DNA of 64,000 nt from Nocardioides sp. URHA0032 (lineage in GTDB: Bacteria; Actinomycetota; Actinomycetes; Propionibacteriales; Nocardioidaceae): NCBI RefSeq assembly GCF_000620645.1, contig NZ_JIAV01000020.1, positions 1 to 64,000 of the forward strand, given 5' to 3'. The position numbers and the translations under genes were made by a program. Shown here one piece after another: positions 1 through 8,996 of the stretch. Within the stretch, counting starts at the first letter, position 1, and the number at the start of each line of letters is the position of its first letter. A model generated the notes under the pieces. It had not been told where the DNA came from. It made no database searches and saw only the letters and a list, made by a program, of their open reading frames with translations.

Positions 1-323
1 TACCGGCGCCGGCCGCCGTTGCCGCTGACCTCACGGCTGATCGTCGACGGCGACCGACCCAGACCTGCCGCGATCGCCCGAAGCGACAACCCGGCGGCCA
101 GACCACGCGAGATCTCTTCGCGCTCTTCGAGGCTCAATCGACCGACTGCTCGATGTCGTGGATCAGGTCTGATCCCACCGCACCGAATCAGGTAGGTCCG
201 CACCGTGCTGGTCGGCAGACCCAGAGCCCGAGCAGTCGGCTTGACCGAGTGCCCGGACCGCAACCGCCTCCAGATCTCGTCGATGTCTGCAGGCGACAAC
301 CGCTGATAGCTCTGACGCGCCAT
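1..323 (-). mobile_element. IS30-family transposase, N-terminal part, cut by the window edge
   Basis: The reverse strand is open from an ATG at 323 to the left edge (107 codons, no stop). GGAG lies just upstream of the ATG. The product starts MARQSYQRLSPADIDEIWRR and contains a first helix-turn-helix-like segment (residues about 10-50), then a second block reading LSLEEREEISRGLAAG and GRSPSTISREV. This block is the hallmark N-terminal DNA-binding region of IS30 transposases; the DDE catalytic domain would lie outside the window. The 5' terminus of the element should fall between about 330 and 380, where GTGTTGCGATGACTC occurs, but the opposite end is not visible so the inverted repeat cannot be confirmed. 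It could be intact or a remnant. The family call rests on the N-terminal pattern only. Confidence 0.85.
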
Positions 324-431
324 CGCGACTCCTTCAATCAGGAAGTGTTGCGATGACTCATTGAGAGCGCCGGCATGAGCGGACAGTCCACGACGACGCG
401 CGATCTCCTCTTCGTGGGTCGCTGGCGTCCC

Positions 432-731
432 TCAGCAGCCGAGCTCGTCGCGCAGCTGACGCTGCTGGCGGTCGTAGCTCTCGTCACCGCGCGAACCGCT
501 GCTGTCGTCGTAGAAGGAGCAGTAGATTGTCTTGGTCTGCTGCCGGTCCTGGTAGGTGTGCCACGCCGTGATGCCGGTAAACGCTGCAGCCGCGATCGCG
601 GCCACGGCGATCACCTGGAGCAGGGCGAGCTGGGTGCGCGCGGGGTCGCGGGGCGGCTTGGGCGGCCGTGGCGGCTTCGTCGAGCCGATCGTGTCCTCGG
701 TTCCGCCGTCCAGCGAGTCTCGCGCGTCCAT
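432..731 (-). CDS. small single-pass membrane protein, unknown function
   Basis: 99 residues. A proline- and charge-rich cytoplasmic start (residues 1-32) is followed by one hydrophobic segment (about 36-57, rich in Ala, Ile and Val) and then a polar outer tail with one mid Cys and a terminal Cys and many Asp, Ser, Arg and Gln. The codon pattern fits the high-GC host, and the topology looks like a real bitopic protein. I recognise no family. It stands alone, next to the IS30 fragment and upstream of nothing obvious. Confidence 0.6.
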   Translation of the reverse strand: MDARDSLDGGTEDTIGSTKPPRPPKPPRDPARTQLALLQVIAVAAIAAAAFTGITAWHTYQDRQQTKTIYCSFYDDSSGSRGDESYDRQQRQLRDELGC

Positions 732-937
732 GCCAGAACCCTAGAGCCGCGCGACCACCGCCGCCGCCTTTCTGAGCGTCGGCGCGCGGCACCGAGACGC
801 CCTCACCTAACCCTGATCCTTTGCCCGCACATCGGCATGAGCGCGCTCTAAGCGGCGGATGCGTACGTCTCCCGCCGGGTGTTCGCATCGGGGAGGCTCT
901 TCGCCAAGTTTCGGTCAACGAATTCCTGGTCGGACGG

Positions 938-1330
938 TCAGTGCTCTGCGACATGCAGTGCCGGCAGCGCAACGGAGATGGTGCCTGCACCGCCATCGAG
1001 AACGTTCACAGTGGCGCTCCGCGCCGCGGTGTGCAGACCCAGGCCCGGCATCGACAAGGTGGCGCTGAAGATCCCGTCTGGAACGTCGACGACGAGACGG
1101 CCCTGCGTGTCGAGGGTGCCCGTCCGGATCTGCTTGCCGGCCCCGTCGTAGACCACGGCCGCTGCGCCTGCGGCAGGCAGATCCGTGCAACTGCCCGCCT
1201 CTGTGCAAACACTCACCGTGCCTTCAACCGTGAGCGTCGTCGCCGTGTCGTTGTCGGCGCAGCCGACGACCAGCGCTAACGCGAAACCCGCCTCCGCAGC
1301 TGACGCGACGAGCCCGAGACGCCTACCCAT
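938..1330 (-). CDS. putative lipoprotein with a carboxypeptidase-regulatory-like fold, unknown function
   Basis: 130 residues from the ATG at 1330. This start places an Arg-bearing n-region (MGRRLG) ahead of a hydrophobic stretch ending in LALVVGC, a good lipobox; an in-frame start 15 codons upstream would bury the signal. The mature part has a short cysteine pair (VCTEAGSC), then beta-rich sequence with GTLDTQGRLVVDVPDG, which resembles the turn pattern of small surface beta-sandwich domains. Probably anchored to the outer face of the membrane. No catalytic residues can be named and the function is unknown. Confidence 0.6.
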   Translation of the reverse strand: MGRRLGLVASAAEAGFALALVVGCADNDTATTLTVEGTVSVCTEAGSCTDLPAAGAAAVVYDGAGKQIRTGTLDTQGRLVVDVPDGIFSATLSMPGLGLHTAARSATVNVLDGGAGTISVALPALHVAEH

Positions 1331-1385
1331 GCCCGCACTATGCCTCTCCTCGGCCGATGAGCGTTCCACGTCCACGCAGCGGCCT

Positions 1386-2315
1386 TCAGCACGGGTCCCA
1401 GATGTCCCAAGTGCCGGACTGACTCGACGCCGCCCAGTGATTGTTGGAGTTGCTCCAGCTCAGCCCGAACGAGTCGACGCCCACGGAGAACCCGGTCGGG
1501 GCCGTGCCGCTCCAGGAGTGGCCGTAGCGCGAGTAGATCTGCAGGGGTGCACCGCACGCCGGCCTCTTGATCACCATCGAGGTTGAGGCCTGGAACATGT
1601 TGTTGTCGGGTTTCGTAACGGTCTTGTAGATCTTGTCCTGCTTGCGCCAGGAGACACCGGCAGAGGAGTGGTCCTCTGGGTTGATGGGCGTGGTGCAGTT
1701 GAACCGCGCGTATGACCGGCTGGTGTCGCCGCGTCTGCAGAAGATCGCGCTGACCTGCACATTCTGCATGTTGCGGCTGAACCGCATGCCGAACCCGTCG
1801 GCACCGCCGATGTCACACGGCGTGTCGATGCAACTGCTGGAAAAGGACCCGATGTCGTAGTAATGCCACTCGCTACGGTCGGGGTTCCCCGTGTTCCACT
1901 CGTAACTGGCGTACGCGTAGTAGCGCTGGTTGCTCGTGTCCCACAGGACCTGCGGTCGCGGCAGGGTCATGTCGTCAGCGACCGACGAGACAGGCTGGAC
2001 ATCGTTCACGTCGCTGACGATGTATAGGCCCAGGTCGGCCAACTCATCCTGGTGCTCGGAGATGTCCCCAAGGGGCGTAATCTGCTCCATCACCCGGTTG
2101 AACCGAGCCTGCTCGTTCGCTGTCAAGGGCCCGGTGTGCTCCTCGTCCTGGCCGGGAGGAGTAGTGCCGCAAGGCGGTTGTGAGCAGGGCGGCCCGCCCG
2201 CTTCGACGATCTGTGGCTTGTCAGGCCCCGTCAGGGAGGTGGCGGCGGCGAGCGCGGCGATGACGATCGGAGCGATCCCGAACCGGATAGCGCGAAGAAG
2301 AGGTGTCCGAAGCAT
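1386..2315 (-). CDS. secreted hypothetical protein
   Basis: 309 residues from the ATG at 2315, preceded by AAAGGAAG at a good distance; a longer reading frame upstream lacks signal-peptide character. The N-terminus (MLRTPLLRAIRF, then a hydrophobic run of about 18 residues) is an export signal. A low-complexity Pro/Cys stretch follows, then a mature region of about 230 residues rich in Tyr, Trp, Ser and Asn with several Cys (SSSCIDTPCD, IFCRRGD, RFNCTT, RPACG, final WDIWDPC), suggesting disulphides in an extracellular domain. I do not recognise the fold. It lies about 450 bp from the next gene on the same strand and is probably its own transcript. Confidence 0.7.
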   Translation of the reverse strand: MLRTPLLRAIRFGIAPIVIAALAAATSLTGPDKPQIVEAGGPPCSQPPCGTTPPGQDEEHTGPLTANEQARFNRVMEQITPLGDISEHQDELADLGLYIVSDVNDVQPVSSVADDMTLPRPQVLWDTSNQRYYAYASYEWNTGNPDRSEWHYYDIGSFSSSCIDTPCDIGGADGFGMRFSRNMQNVQVSAIFCRRGDTSRSYARFNCTTPINPEDHSSAGVSWRKQDKIYKTVTKPDNNMFQASTSMVIKRPACGAPLQIYSRYGHSWSGTAPTGFSVGVDSFGLSWSNSNNHWAASSQSGTWDIWDPC

Positions 2316-2767
2316 CCGAGACTTCCTTTCGTACTTCCTCCCCGACGGGAGCTGTTCGCGAGGGCAGCCTGCGTTCAACCCGGTCTGTACCACTTGTGCC
2401 GTGGTGACTGTCGTCGACAACCGGTGCGCGGTGGCTTTCGGGCCGGCCACCTGCATCGCACGGGGCGCACCCGGGAGCTTCGCGGACGCACCCGCTCGAA
2501 TTCGCCGGAGGTCCGGACGGCAGGACTCAACGCGCGACGACCCAAGTGCCGCACATCGCGGCAGCTGCGAGCACTTCAGTAGGCGACACCAACGCCGTCA
2601 GGCAGCCCGATGCCGACGATGCGCGAGCCCGGTGCCACCTACGTCTGCATCTGACTCGCCGCGCGCCGCCGGGGACCCCCCGTATGTCCAGGTGAGGAGC
2701 TCGGGCGGCAGTTGCTCAGATGACGGAGCGAGCCTTTTGACGGAACCGCACCGCCGCACCTGCCGGA
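2316..2767. other. intergenic region, no gene seen
   Basis: About 450 bp between the secreted protein gene and the GH26-like gene, both on the minus strand. It should carry the promoter of the former and the 3' end of the latter. Open frames here are short, Arg-rich shadows without start signals. I see no tRNA, clear terminator hairpin or repeat. Confidence 0.5.
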
Positions 2768-3736
2768 TCAACAGCCGCTGCGGTGCACGGCGCGGGCGTC
2801 GGCCTTGGTCTTCTTGAACTTGGTGATGCGCTTCCCTGCCAGCGGGGCGTACTTCGTACCGCTGGAACTGTTCCAAGCGAGCCCGAACCATGCCTCGGGT
2901 GTGGACAGGATCGCCTCCCCGGCGACCTTGATCGCAGCCGCGGTGAAGCCGTTGTACTCTCCGAGACCGATCGGCTTGTGGCCGAAGCCCCGGCGTTGCA
3001 TCCACCGGGCGAGCAACGGGACGGCGCGCGCGGGGAGCAGGTCGCCGGGTGCGCTGAAGGTGCCCGACTGATAGGAGTCGACGGCGACGAAGTCCCAACG
3101 GCGGAGCAGCGACCTGCTGGTGAAGCTGGCGAAGGCGGGGACCTTGTTGTCCAGCAGCCACCCGTTGAGGATCGGGCCGACCTTCACCTTGGGCGTCTTG
3201 CCGGTCTTGAAGATGTCGAGGAACTTCCGTGATCCGGCGCGGAACTTGGCCGGCGCCATATTGCCGTAGGGCTCGTGCCAGAACGTCGCGGTCACCGGTA
3301 CGCCGAAGTGCGCGAGGTAGCGGTGGGTGGCCCGGAGCCAGGAGTCGTAGCCGCCGTGGATGAGCATGTCGACGCTGGGGACCTTGTAGGAGACCACCGG
3401 CATCTGGTGGGCCGCGACCGCCTGGCCGATGACGCTGGCCTGCGCCCGGCCGTCAGGCCGCAGCGAGGCGAAGATGCGACGGGCCGAGATGCCGCAGGCG
3501 CCGACCTCATGGGTCCGCTTGCCCCACAAGTCCGCGGGCGCGGACATGCCGATGATCTTCTTCGCCGCGACCTTGCCGGCCGCGTCGGCGTTCGCGGCGG
3601 CGGACGTGCTCGCGGCGGTGCGCGAGTGCCCGGTGGCGGCGTCGGCGGACGGGGCGGGGACGGTGGTGGAGAGCACGGCGGCTGCAGCAGCAAGGCCGGT
3701 CAGCATCGAGACGGGGGCGCGCTTCAAACGAGTCAC
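2768..3736 (-). CDS. secreted GH26-like glycoside hydrolase (clan A)
   Basis: 322 residues. The GTG at 3736 sits against AAGGA; an ATG ten codons later would also leave a signal peptide. The N-terminus has Arg/Lys then a hydrophobic run to about residue 33, with a small-residue cleavage region and an Ala/Ser/Thr linker. From about residue 60 the sequence looks like a beta-mannanase-type (beta/alpha)8 barrel: TFWHEPYGNM gives a candidate acid/base Glu155 and GLGEYNGF a candidate nucleophile Glu260. The late WFGLAWNSSSGT fits the barrel wall. The GH26 family typically acts on beta-mannans or mixed beta-glucans, but substrate cannot be told here. No polysaccharide locus surrounds it. Confidence 0.7.
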   Translation of the reverse strand: MTRLKRAPVSMLTGLAAAAAVLSTTVPAPSADAATGHSRTAASTSAAANADAAGKVAAKKIIGMSAPADLWGKRTHEVGACGISARRIFASLRPDGRAQASVIGQAVAAHQMPVVSYKVPSVDMLIHGGYDSWLRATHRYLAHFGVPVTATFWHEPYGNMAPAKFRAGSRKFLDIFKTGKTPKVKVGPILNGWLLDNKVPAFASFTSRSLLRRWDFVAVDSYQSGTFSAPGDLLPARAVPLLARWMQRRGFGHKPIGLGEYNGFTAAAIKVAGEAILSTPEAWFGLAWNSSSGTKYAPLAGKRITKFKKTKADARAVHRSGC

Positions 3737-4584
3737 TCCTTGGGGGAAGGTGGTGGGGCGCGAGACTCACACGTCGCAGGACCGCCGGAGCCCGGCGCGA
3801 AGCGCCATCAGGCCAGCTGCGGCAACTCACTCCGGGCGGCTCGAACCCGAGGGTCATCTCCTAGTTGGTCACGCATGCGAAGACTCCTTCGGTGGTGGAT
3901 CCGCCTGCGGCCGTACACCACGAGGCTTCCGTTCCGGCTGCCCGCTTCGCATCCGCTACCGCACAGTGGTCTTGGATGCTGGCGTGCCCAGGAGATTGAG
4001 CGCGACGACGGTCACCCAGCTCCGCGGAGGTTCCGACCCGCCGGCACCCAGTGCAGCACCGGGGCTGGTGTGGCCGCCTGATCAGGGCAGGCGCCCGGCC
4101 GCCTGCAGGAAAGACCGGCACTGGTGGGTGCGAGGGGTCGCCCATGCCTCGACGCGGATGCCATGACCGCTCCCGTTATGCCCGATGCGCGTTCGGTGGC
4201 GTTGGCTGGCGTCCGGTCCGCAGGTGCTGGGAGCGGACGAGGTTGATCTGGGCGGGCATCAATCGCGGCAGATCCGGAAGTTTGCCGATGCCGCCCCTCA
4301 GAGCGTCGGGGCAGTGCTGAGAGCCGAGGGTTCTTGCGGCTCGTTTCGTTGTCGTAACCCATCGCACTCGAAGGATGCAACAAGCTGCGACCCCCGCCAG
4401 GCGAATCGGGGTCACGCGTTCTTCGGATCCAGCACGGGGCAGATGACGACGTCGATCACCTGCGGCACCCAAGCGGGAGCGCCGCTGCGCGACGAGGCGA
4501 ACCACCCCTTCGTGCCATGGATATCGGGGCGCACCAGTGCTGCTCTGGAACGAGGTCCACTCGGGATCGGATCGAGGTGCCGCC
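3737..4584. other. intergenic region, no confident gene
   Basis: About 850 bp between two divergent exported-protein genes, longer than any other gap here. Several 90-120 codon open frames exist but all are Arg/Pro/Ala-rich with no ribosome site or recognisable domain. On the minus strand an open frame ends at 4412 with a plausible-looking tail (IDVVICPVLDPKNA), which might be a remnant of a degraded gene. Otherwise it should hold the promoters of both flanking genes. Confidence 0.4.
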
Positions 4585-6717
4585 ATGCTCCCCATCGCTC
4601 CTCGGCGAGCCACCCGGCTCACCGCTCTCGTCGGCTCGGCCGTCCTCGCGGTCGGCCTGGTGGGCCGCGCCCCCGCCGCCGCGGCTGCCGTCGACCCCGA
4701 GGTCCCCCCGGTGCTCGCAGGCGACACCTGGCTGCAGCACCACCGGGACGACCTGATGCCGTACTGGCTGGTTCCCGACGCGCTGGGCGAGCCGCTCGGC
4801 AACTTCCCGTCGTTCCGCGGGCCCGACGGCGAACTGCTCCCGGACCAGCCGGATCGCGGGACGTCGACCCTGGGTCGCGGGGTGTTCGGCTACTCCCTCG
4901 CGTTCCTGCTGACCGGTCAGGAGCGGTTCCTGACCTACGCACGCGCAGGGATCGCCTGGATCGAGGCGCACGCCGAGGACCACGTGCACGGCGGCTACTT
5001 CGGCGAGCTGGACGCGGCAGGCCGCCCGGTCGACCCGCTGGCGAACAAGGACGTCTTCGACGCGGCGTCGGTGGGCCTCGGCTACGCGATGTACTTCGCC
5101 GTCACCCACGACCCCGCCGCCGAGGCCAAGCTGCTCGCGGTCCGCGACCTGGTGTTCGGGCCGTACTACGACGCGGCCGGGCAGCGCATCAAGGACTCGC
5201 TGACCTACGACCTCGCCACCGAGGTCGACACCGGCGGGATGGGCGCGGGCAACGGCGGCGACATCACGAACTACCTCGTCCCGGGGACCGCGTTCCTGCT
5301 CCCGTCCATCGGGATCCTCAGCGACCCGGCTCGCAACGACCAGTTCCGCGCGGATCTGCGCGTCGTCACGCAGGCGCTGATCGACCGGCACAAGAACAGC
5401 GCGGCGGCGGCCGCGAACCGCTGGATGTTCTGGGGCCGGACCGGTCGCTTCGGGACGTTCAACGCCCCCGAGACGGACTTCGGGCACAACATCCAGAGCT
5501 ACGCGATGATCCACCTCGCGAACCAGCTGTTCGCGGACCGACCCTGGTCGGGCCTGGCCACCGACCGCAGCCGGATGCTGGACCGCGCGTGGGACGACGG
5601 GGCCGGCCGGTGGAACGAGCGGCTCCGCAGCTTCCAGGCAGGCAACGTCGAGCCGGACAGCCAGTGGTGGTCGCACGACGAGGCCGACCAGCTGCTGGCG
5701 GCGCTCGACCTGACCGACGGGTTCACGAACACCGATCGCCTCGCCCGGAGCGCGCAGACCTTCCTCGACGTGTACGTCGACCACACGTCACCCGTCCGCG
5801 AGACCTTCGCCCGGGTGTCGCGGAACGAGGCCGACAACGACCTGCGCAAGTCGTTCTTCGGCAAGAACATGCTCCACAACATGGAGCACGCGCTGGTCCT
5901 CTACCTGCACGGGCGCGCGCTCGAGGGCCGCCCGGCGCGGCTGCACTTCGCGCTGCCCCACGACCAGGCCCTGACGGCCGAGACCCGGCCCTACTGGTTC
6001 GACGCGACCGGCCAGGAGCGGAAGGACCTGGGCCCGCTGGCGGCGCTGCCCGGCCACGACCTGGTGACCGTCGACTTCACCGGCATCGGTCAGGTGCCGC
6101 GGCCGCCGTACCCGCCACCCGACGACACGACGCCACCGACCACCGTGGTCTCCGTCGACCCCGGGCCGAACGCGGCGGGGTGGCACCGGAGCGACGTGAC
6201 CGCCGGGCTCACCGCCACCGACGACCTCGTCGGGGTGAAGGAGATCCGGGCCCGCCACGACGACACGTCGTTCATCCGCCCCGGCGGGGCGACCACGACC
6301 ACCCTCACCGACGAGGGCGTGCACGACGTGACGTTCCACGCGGTGGATCTCCTCGGGAACGCCGAGGCCGACCGGACCGTGCGGATCCGGATCGACCGGA
6401 CGCCGCCGGCGCTGGACGGGCTGCCTGCTGCCGGGTGCCGCCTCTGGCCGCCCAACCACCGCTACGTGGAGATCGCCGACGTCCGGGCCACGGACGCCCT
6501 CTCCGGCCTCGCCGACCTCGACGTGGACGCCAGCTCGAGCGACGGTGGGTTCCTCGACGTGATCGTGGTCGGCGGCCGCGTGCTGGCCCGCGCCGAGCTC
6601 GGGCACCGAGGCGCCGAGCGCATCTACACCGTGGAGGCGACCGCGACCGACGACGCGGGCAACACGGCGAGTGACACCGGCACCTGCACCGTCAGCCGCC
6701 CGTCGGCGGGTCGATGA
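4585..6717 (+). CDS. secreted (alpha/alpha)6-barrel protein (AGE-like fold) with C-terminal Ig-like repeats
   Basis: 710 residues from the ATG at 4585, which gives a classic signal peptide (Arg-rich start, hydrophobic core, APAAAAAV); a frame start 16 codons upstream is less likely. Residues about 45-480 are helical with repeated aromatic and His motifs (GRGVFGYSLAFLLTGQ, HGGYFGELDAAGRPVD, NKDVFDAASVGLGYAMYF, FGHNIQSYAMIHLA, NMEHALVLYLHGRAL), like the N-acylglucosamine 2-epimerase and cellobiose 2-epimerase barrel. After a Pro-rich hinge (about 520-535), two tandem domains with TTPPTTVVSVDPG and DRTPPALDGLPAAGCRLWPPNH resemble bacterial Ig-like domains. An extracellular sugar isomerase or lyase-like role is inferred; the reaction is unknown. 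Confidence 0.65.
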   Translation: MLPIAPRRATRLTALVGSAVLAVGLVGRAPAAAAAVDPEVPPVLAGDTWLQHHRDDLMPYWLVPDALGEPLGNFPSFRGPDGELLPDQPDRGTSTLGRGVFGYSLAFLLTGQERFLTYARAGIAWIEAHAEDHVHGGYFGELDAAGRPVDPLANKDVFDAASVGLGYAMYFAVTHDPAAEAKLLAVRDLVFGPYYDAAGQRIKDSLTYDLATEVDTGGMGAGNGGDITNYLVPGTAFLLPSIGILSDPARNDQFRADLRVVTQALIDRHKNSAAAAANRWMFWGRTGRFGTFNAPETDFGHNIQSYAMIHLANQLFADRPWSGLATDRSRMLDRAWDDGAGRWNERLRSFQAGNVEPDSQWWSHDEADQLLAALDLTDGFTNTDRLARSAQTFLDVYVDHTSPVRETFARVSRNEADNDLRKSFFGKNMLHNMEHALVLYLHGRALEGRPARLHFALPHDQALTAETRPYWFDATGQERKDLGPLAALPGHDLVTVDFTGIGQVPRPPYPPPDDTTPPTTVVSVDPGPNAAGWHRSDVTAGLTATDDLVGVKEIRARHDDTSFIRPGGATTTTLTDEGVHDVTFHAVDLLGNAEADRTVRIRIDRTPPALDGLPAAGCRLWPPNHRYVEIADVRATDALSGLADLDVDASSSDGGFLDVIVVGGRVLARAELGHRGAERIYTVEATATDDAGNTASDTGTCTVSRPSAGR

Positions 6718-7012
6718 AGCTGTCGATGACCTGACGCGCCCATTCGAGCAGGGCGATCCCGACGATCGGCTTGCCTCCGACGACGACGGCAGTCGCGGCC
6801 GCGGCCGCGGCACGAGGATCGTCCAAACCGGCGCCTTCACGATCGACTTCGGGTACATCCGGTTGAGGCGTACGACGCGGGAGTCCGGCAGCTCGACCGG
6901 CGCGAAGCGCGTTCTTGCCAGCCTCTATTGCGGGCAGGACGATCTTGCGGGTGGCGTCGGTCAGGCCGATCACTCGAACGATGCCAAGGCTCCACGCTCG
7001 CCCGATCCTCAC
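6692..7012 (-). CDS. hypothetical protein, weakly supported
   Basis: 106 residues from a GTG at 7012, overlapping the 3' end of the preceding convergent gene by 26 bp. The C-terminal half (VVVGGKPIVGIALLEWARQVIDSFIDPP) reads like a genuine amphipathic or membrane-associated segment, while the middle is Ala/Arg/Pro-rich. No ribosome site stands out and no family is recognised. It may be a real small gene or a chance frame. Confidence 0.3.
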   Translation of the reverse strand: MRIGRAWSLGIVRVIGLTDATRKIVLPAIEAGKNALRAGRAAGLPRRTPQPDVPEVDREGAGLDDPRAAAAAATAVVVGGKPIVGIALLEWARQVIDSFIDPPTGG

Positions 7013-7174
7013 ATCGGCTGCCAGATCCGGCAGCTCGGCCTACGCCGACAGGCGGCGGAATGGGTCACGTTGGCGGTGAAGGCATCCGTGTTGTTGAAGA
7101 CGCCCATGGCTGTACGTCGACCGTGCCTGTCGTCGGATTCCAGGCTGCCGTCTCCGAACGTTGACGAGCCCGGG

Positions 7175-8899
7175 TCATTGGCCCCTAGCCCGGTTGTCCG
7201 CGGCTCGACGGGTGGTCGCCGAGAAGTGCTGGAAGTCGGGCTCGGTCCAGGATCCGCCCCACTCCCAGCCGATCGCCGCGAAGGCCCGGACCACCACGTC
7301 ATCGGACCTGATCACCCCGTCGGGAACGCGTGCCCCCGCGGACCGGTCCAGGGTTGCGAAGCGCCGTGAGCCGGGCGGGGCGATCCTGGATCCGGTCAAG
7401 TAGGGGTTCTGCACCGGGTTGAGGTCGATCGCGGCGCCGAAGGCGTGGTCGGACCACCTGCCACTTCCCTCGACCTTGCGGCAGTTGGCCGCCGAGGTGT
7501 TGTCGGCCGCCATGGAGCGGTCGTCGTCTCCTCCGTAGGCATCGACCAGTCGGATCCGCCGGATGGGCCAACGGGCGTCGTACAGCTTTCGGAAGACGCC
7601 GACGACGTCGTGGGCATACGGCGCCGCGACGACCATCTCGCCGGTGTGGGGTCGGCCATCGAAGCCGACGTAACTCAGTTGGAGGTAGCGCAGCGCTCGC
7701 CACGGGACGGGGCAGCCCGGGTGATGACTGGTGCGCATCCGCTGACGGAGAACCGGCGTGATCGGCTCGACCGACGCGCGATACGTCGCCGGGCCGGGCT
7801 GCGTCGGTCCCGAGGCGAGTCCCGCGCATCCGCGTCGCACCTGCCAGTCGGTGACCGCCCGCTGCCGCGATGTGCCCGAAAGGGGCAGCGGAGCTCCACC
7901 CAGGGGTCCGATGCGTGCGGGCGTCCACTGGTCGGAGACGACCTTGCCGTCCTCCAGTCTGAGCTGCAGAACCCCCGAGTCCGAGGGATGGTTGTGGTAC
8001 CAGACGAAGTTCCCGAGGCCGTAGTTGACGTACGTGTCTCCCTGCCACCCGGAGCCGAGCTGAACGTGGGCGTGGCTGCCGACGAGGACGTCCGCCCCGG
8101 CCGCGGCGAGGGCGTGGGCGGTCGTGCGCTGCCTCAGGGTGGGGCAGGTCTGCATGTCCCGGCCCCAGTGCAGGTAGACCACCACCACGTCGGCGTCGCG
8201 GTCCGCCCGGCGCACGGCGCGGAGAAGCACTCGCGGTCGGGGGCCGCGCGCGGCGGCCAACCCCGGCGTACGGCGTCCGGCGGTCCAGATGGGGCTGGTG
8301 CTCTCGAGCGGTGTCGTGTCCGCGGTCAGGAAGGCAAGGTCGGTCCCGCGCACCCGGACCCGGTACGGCGTGAAGGCGTGCGCGCGGTCGTCGCCCACGC
8401 CGACGACCGCCAGCGGAGCGTGCCTGGCCGCCAGCAGGGTGTCGTGCAACCCGGCCGCACCGAGGTCGGCGCCGTGGTTGTTGGCCACCGTCACCACGTC
8501 GACGCCGGCGTCGGCGAGGACGTCGAGCGCCCTGGGCGGGGCACGGAACCAGTAGCGGTCCCGTGGTCTCTCGAGGGACTTGGGGTCCCAGCTGTCGCGC
8601 TCGGTGATCGCACTCTCCAGGTTGACCATGGTCAGGTCGGCGTCGGCCAGGGCCCGGCTGATCGGGCCGAATCCGCGGGGGTCGTCCAGGAGGGCGGCCA
8701 CCTGGATCTGGAAGTGGATGTCGCCGGCGAACGCGAGGGACACCACGTGGTGTGGATGGTGGTCGCGGTGGGGCTCGTCGGTAGCCAGCACCTGACGGTG
8801 GATCGGAGGCGAGGAGGTCGGGTGCGGCGCAGTCGAGCAGGCGACCAGCAGGACCGCAAGACCCAACCCGACGAGGATCCTGCTCGACCTGGGGATCAT
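7175..8899 (-). CDS. lipoprotein fusing a CapA-like metallophosphatase with an M15 D-Ala-D-Ala-type peptidase
   Basis: 574 residues with a lipobox signal (GLAVLLVAC, Cys21), so likely tethered to the outer face of the membrane. Residues about 53-330 match the CapA/PgsA poly-gamma-glutamate family: AGDIHF (Asp60, His62), VNLESAIT, VANNHGADLG (His142), VYLHWGRDM and LVGSHAHVQ supply the metallophosphatase metal ligands. Residues about 400-570 match peptidase M15 (VanY/L-Ala-D-Glu endopeptidase-like): SDHAFGAAIDLNPVQNPY near residue 485 and WTEPDFQHFS near 556 give the zinc ligands. Both halves are usually separate proteins. The pairing suggests surface polymer or peptidoglycan work; the exact substrate is unknown. 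Confidence 0.8.
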   Translation of the reverse strand: MIPRSSRILVGLGLAVLLVACSTAPHPTSSPPIHRQVLATDEPHRDHHPHHVVSLAFAGDIHFQIQVAALLDDPRGFGPISRALADADLTMVNLESAITERDSWDPKSLERPRDRYWFRAPPRALDVLADAGVDVVTVANNHGADLGAAGLHDTLLAARHAPLAVVGVGDDRAHAFTPYRVRVRGTDLAFLTADTTPLESTSPIWTAGRRTPGLAAARGPRPRVLLRAVRRADRDADVVVVYLHWGRDMQTCPTLRQRTTAHALAAAGADVLVGSHAHVQLGSGWQGDTYVNYGLGNFVWYHNHPSDSGVLQLRLEDGKVVSDQWTPARIGPLGGAPLPLSGTSRQRAVTDWQVRRGCAGLASGPTQPGPATYRASVEPITPVLRQRMRTSHHPGCPVPWRALRYLQLSYVGFDGRPHTGEMVVAAPYAHDVVGVFRKLYDARWPIRRIRLVDAYGGDDDRSMAADNTSAANCRKVEGSGRWSDHAFGAAIDLNPVQNPYLTGSRIAPPGSRRFATLDRSAGARVPDGVIRSDDVVVRAFAAIGWEWGGSWTEPDFQHFSATTRRAADNRARGQ

Positions 8900-8996
8900 G
8901 AGTCCTTCCTCCTGTGTGATGCGTGTCCCGCTCGGGTCCTTCCCTACACACGAGCCCTGAGGCTCGACGCTCGTTCCCTGGCGCCAGCGACGTGGG

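Noticed and set aside
3861..4145. 94-codon minus-strand frame in the 3.7-4.6 kb gap
   Set aside because: Composition like random high-GC sequence; no start signal or homologous motif.
4185..6674. Long open frame of about 829 codons, plus strand
   Set aside because: It overlaps the AGE-like gene in another frame and consists almost only of Arg, Pro, Gly and Ala, the usual product of reading high-GC sequence out of frame.
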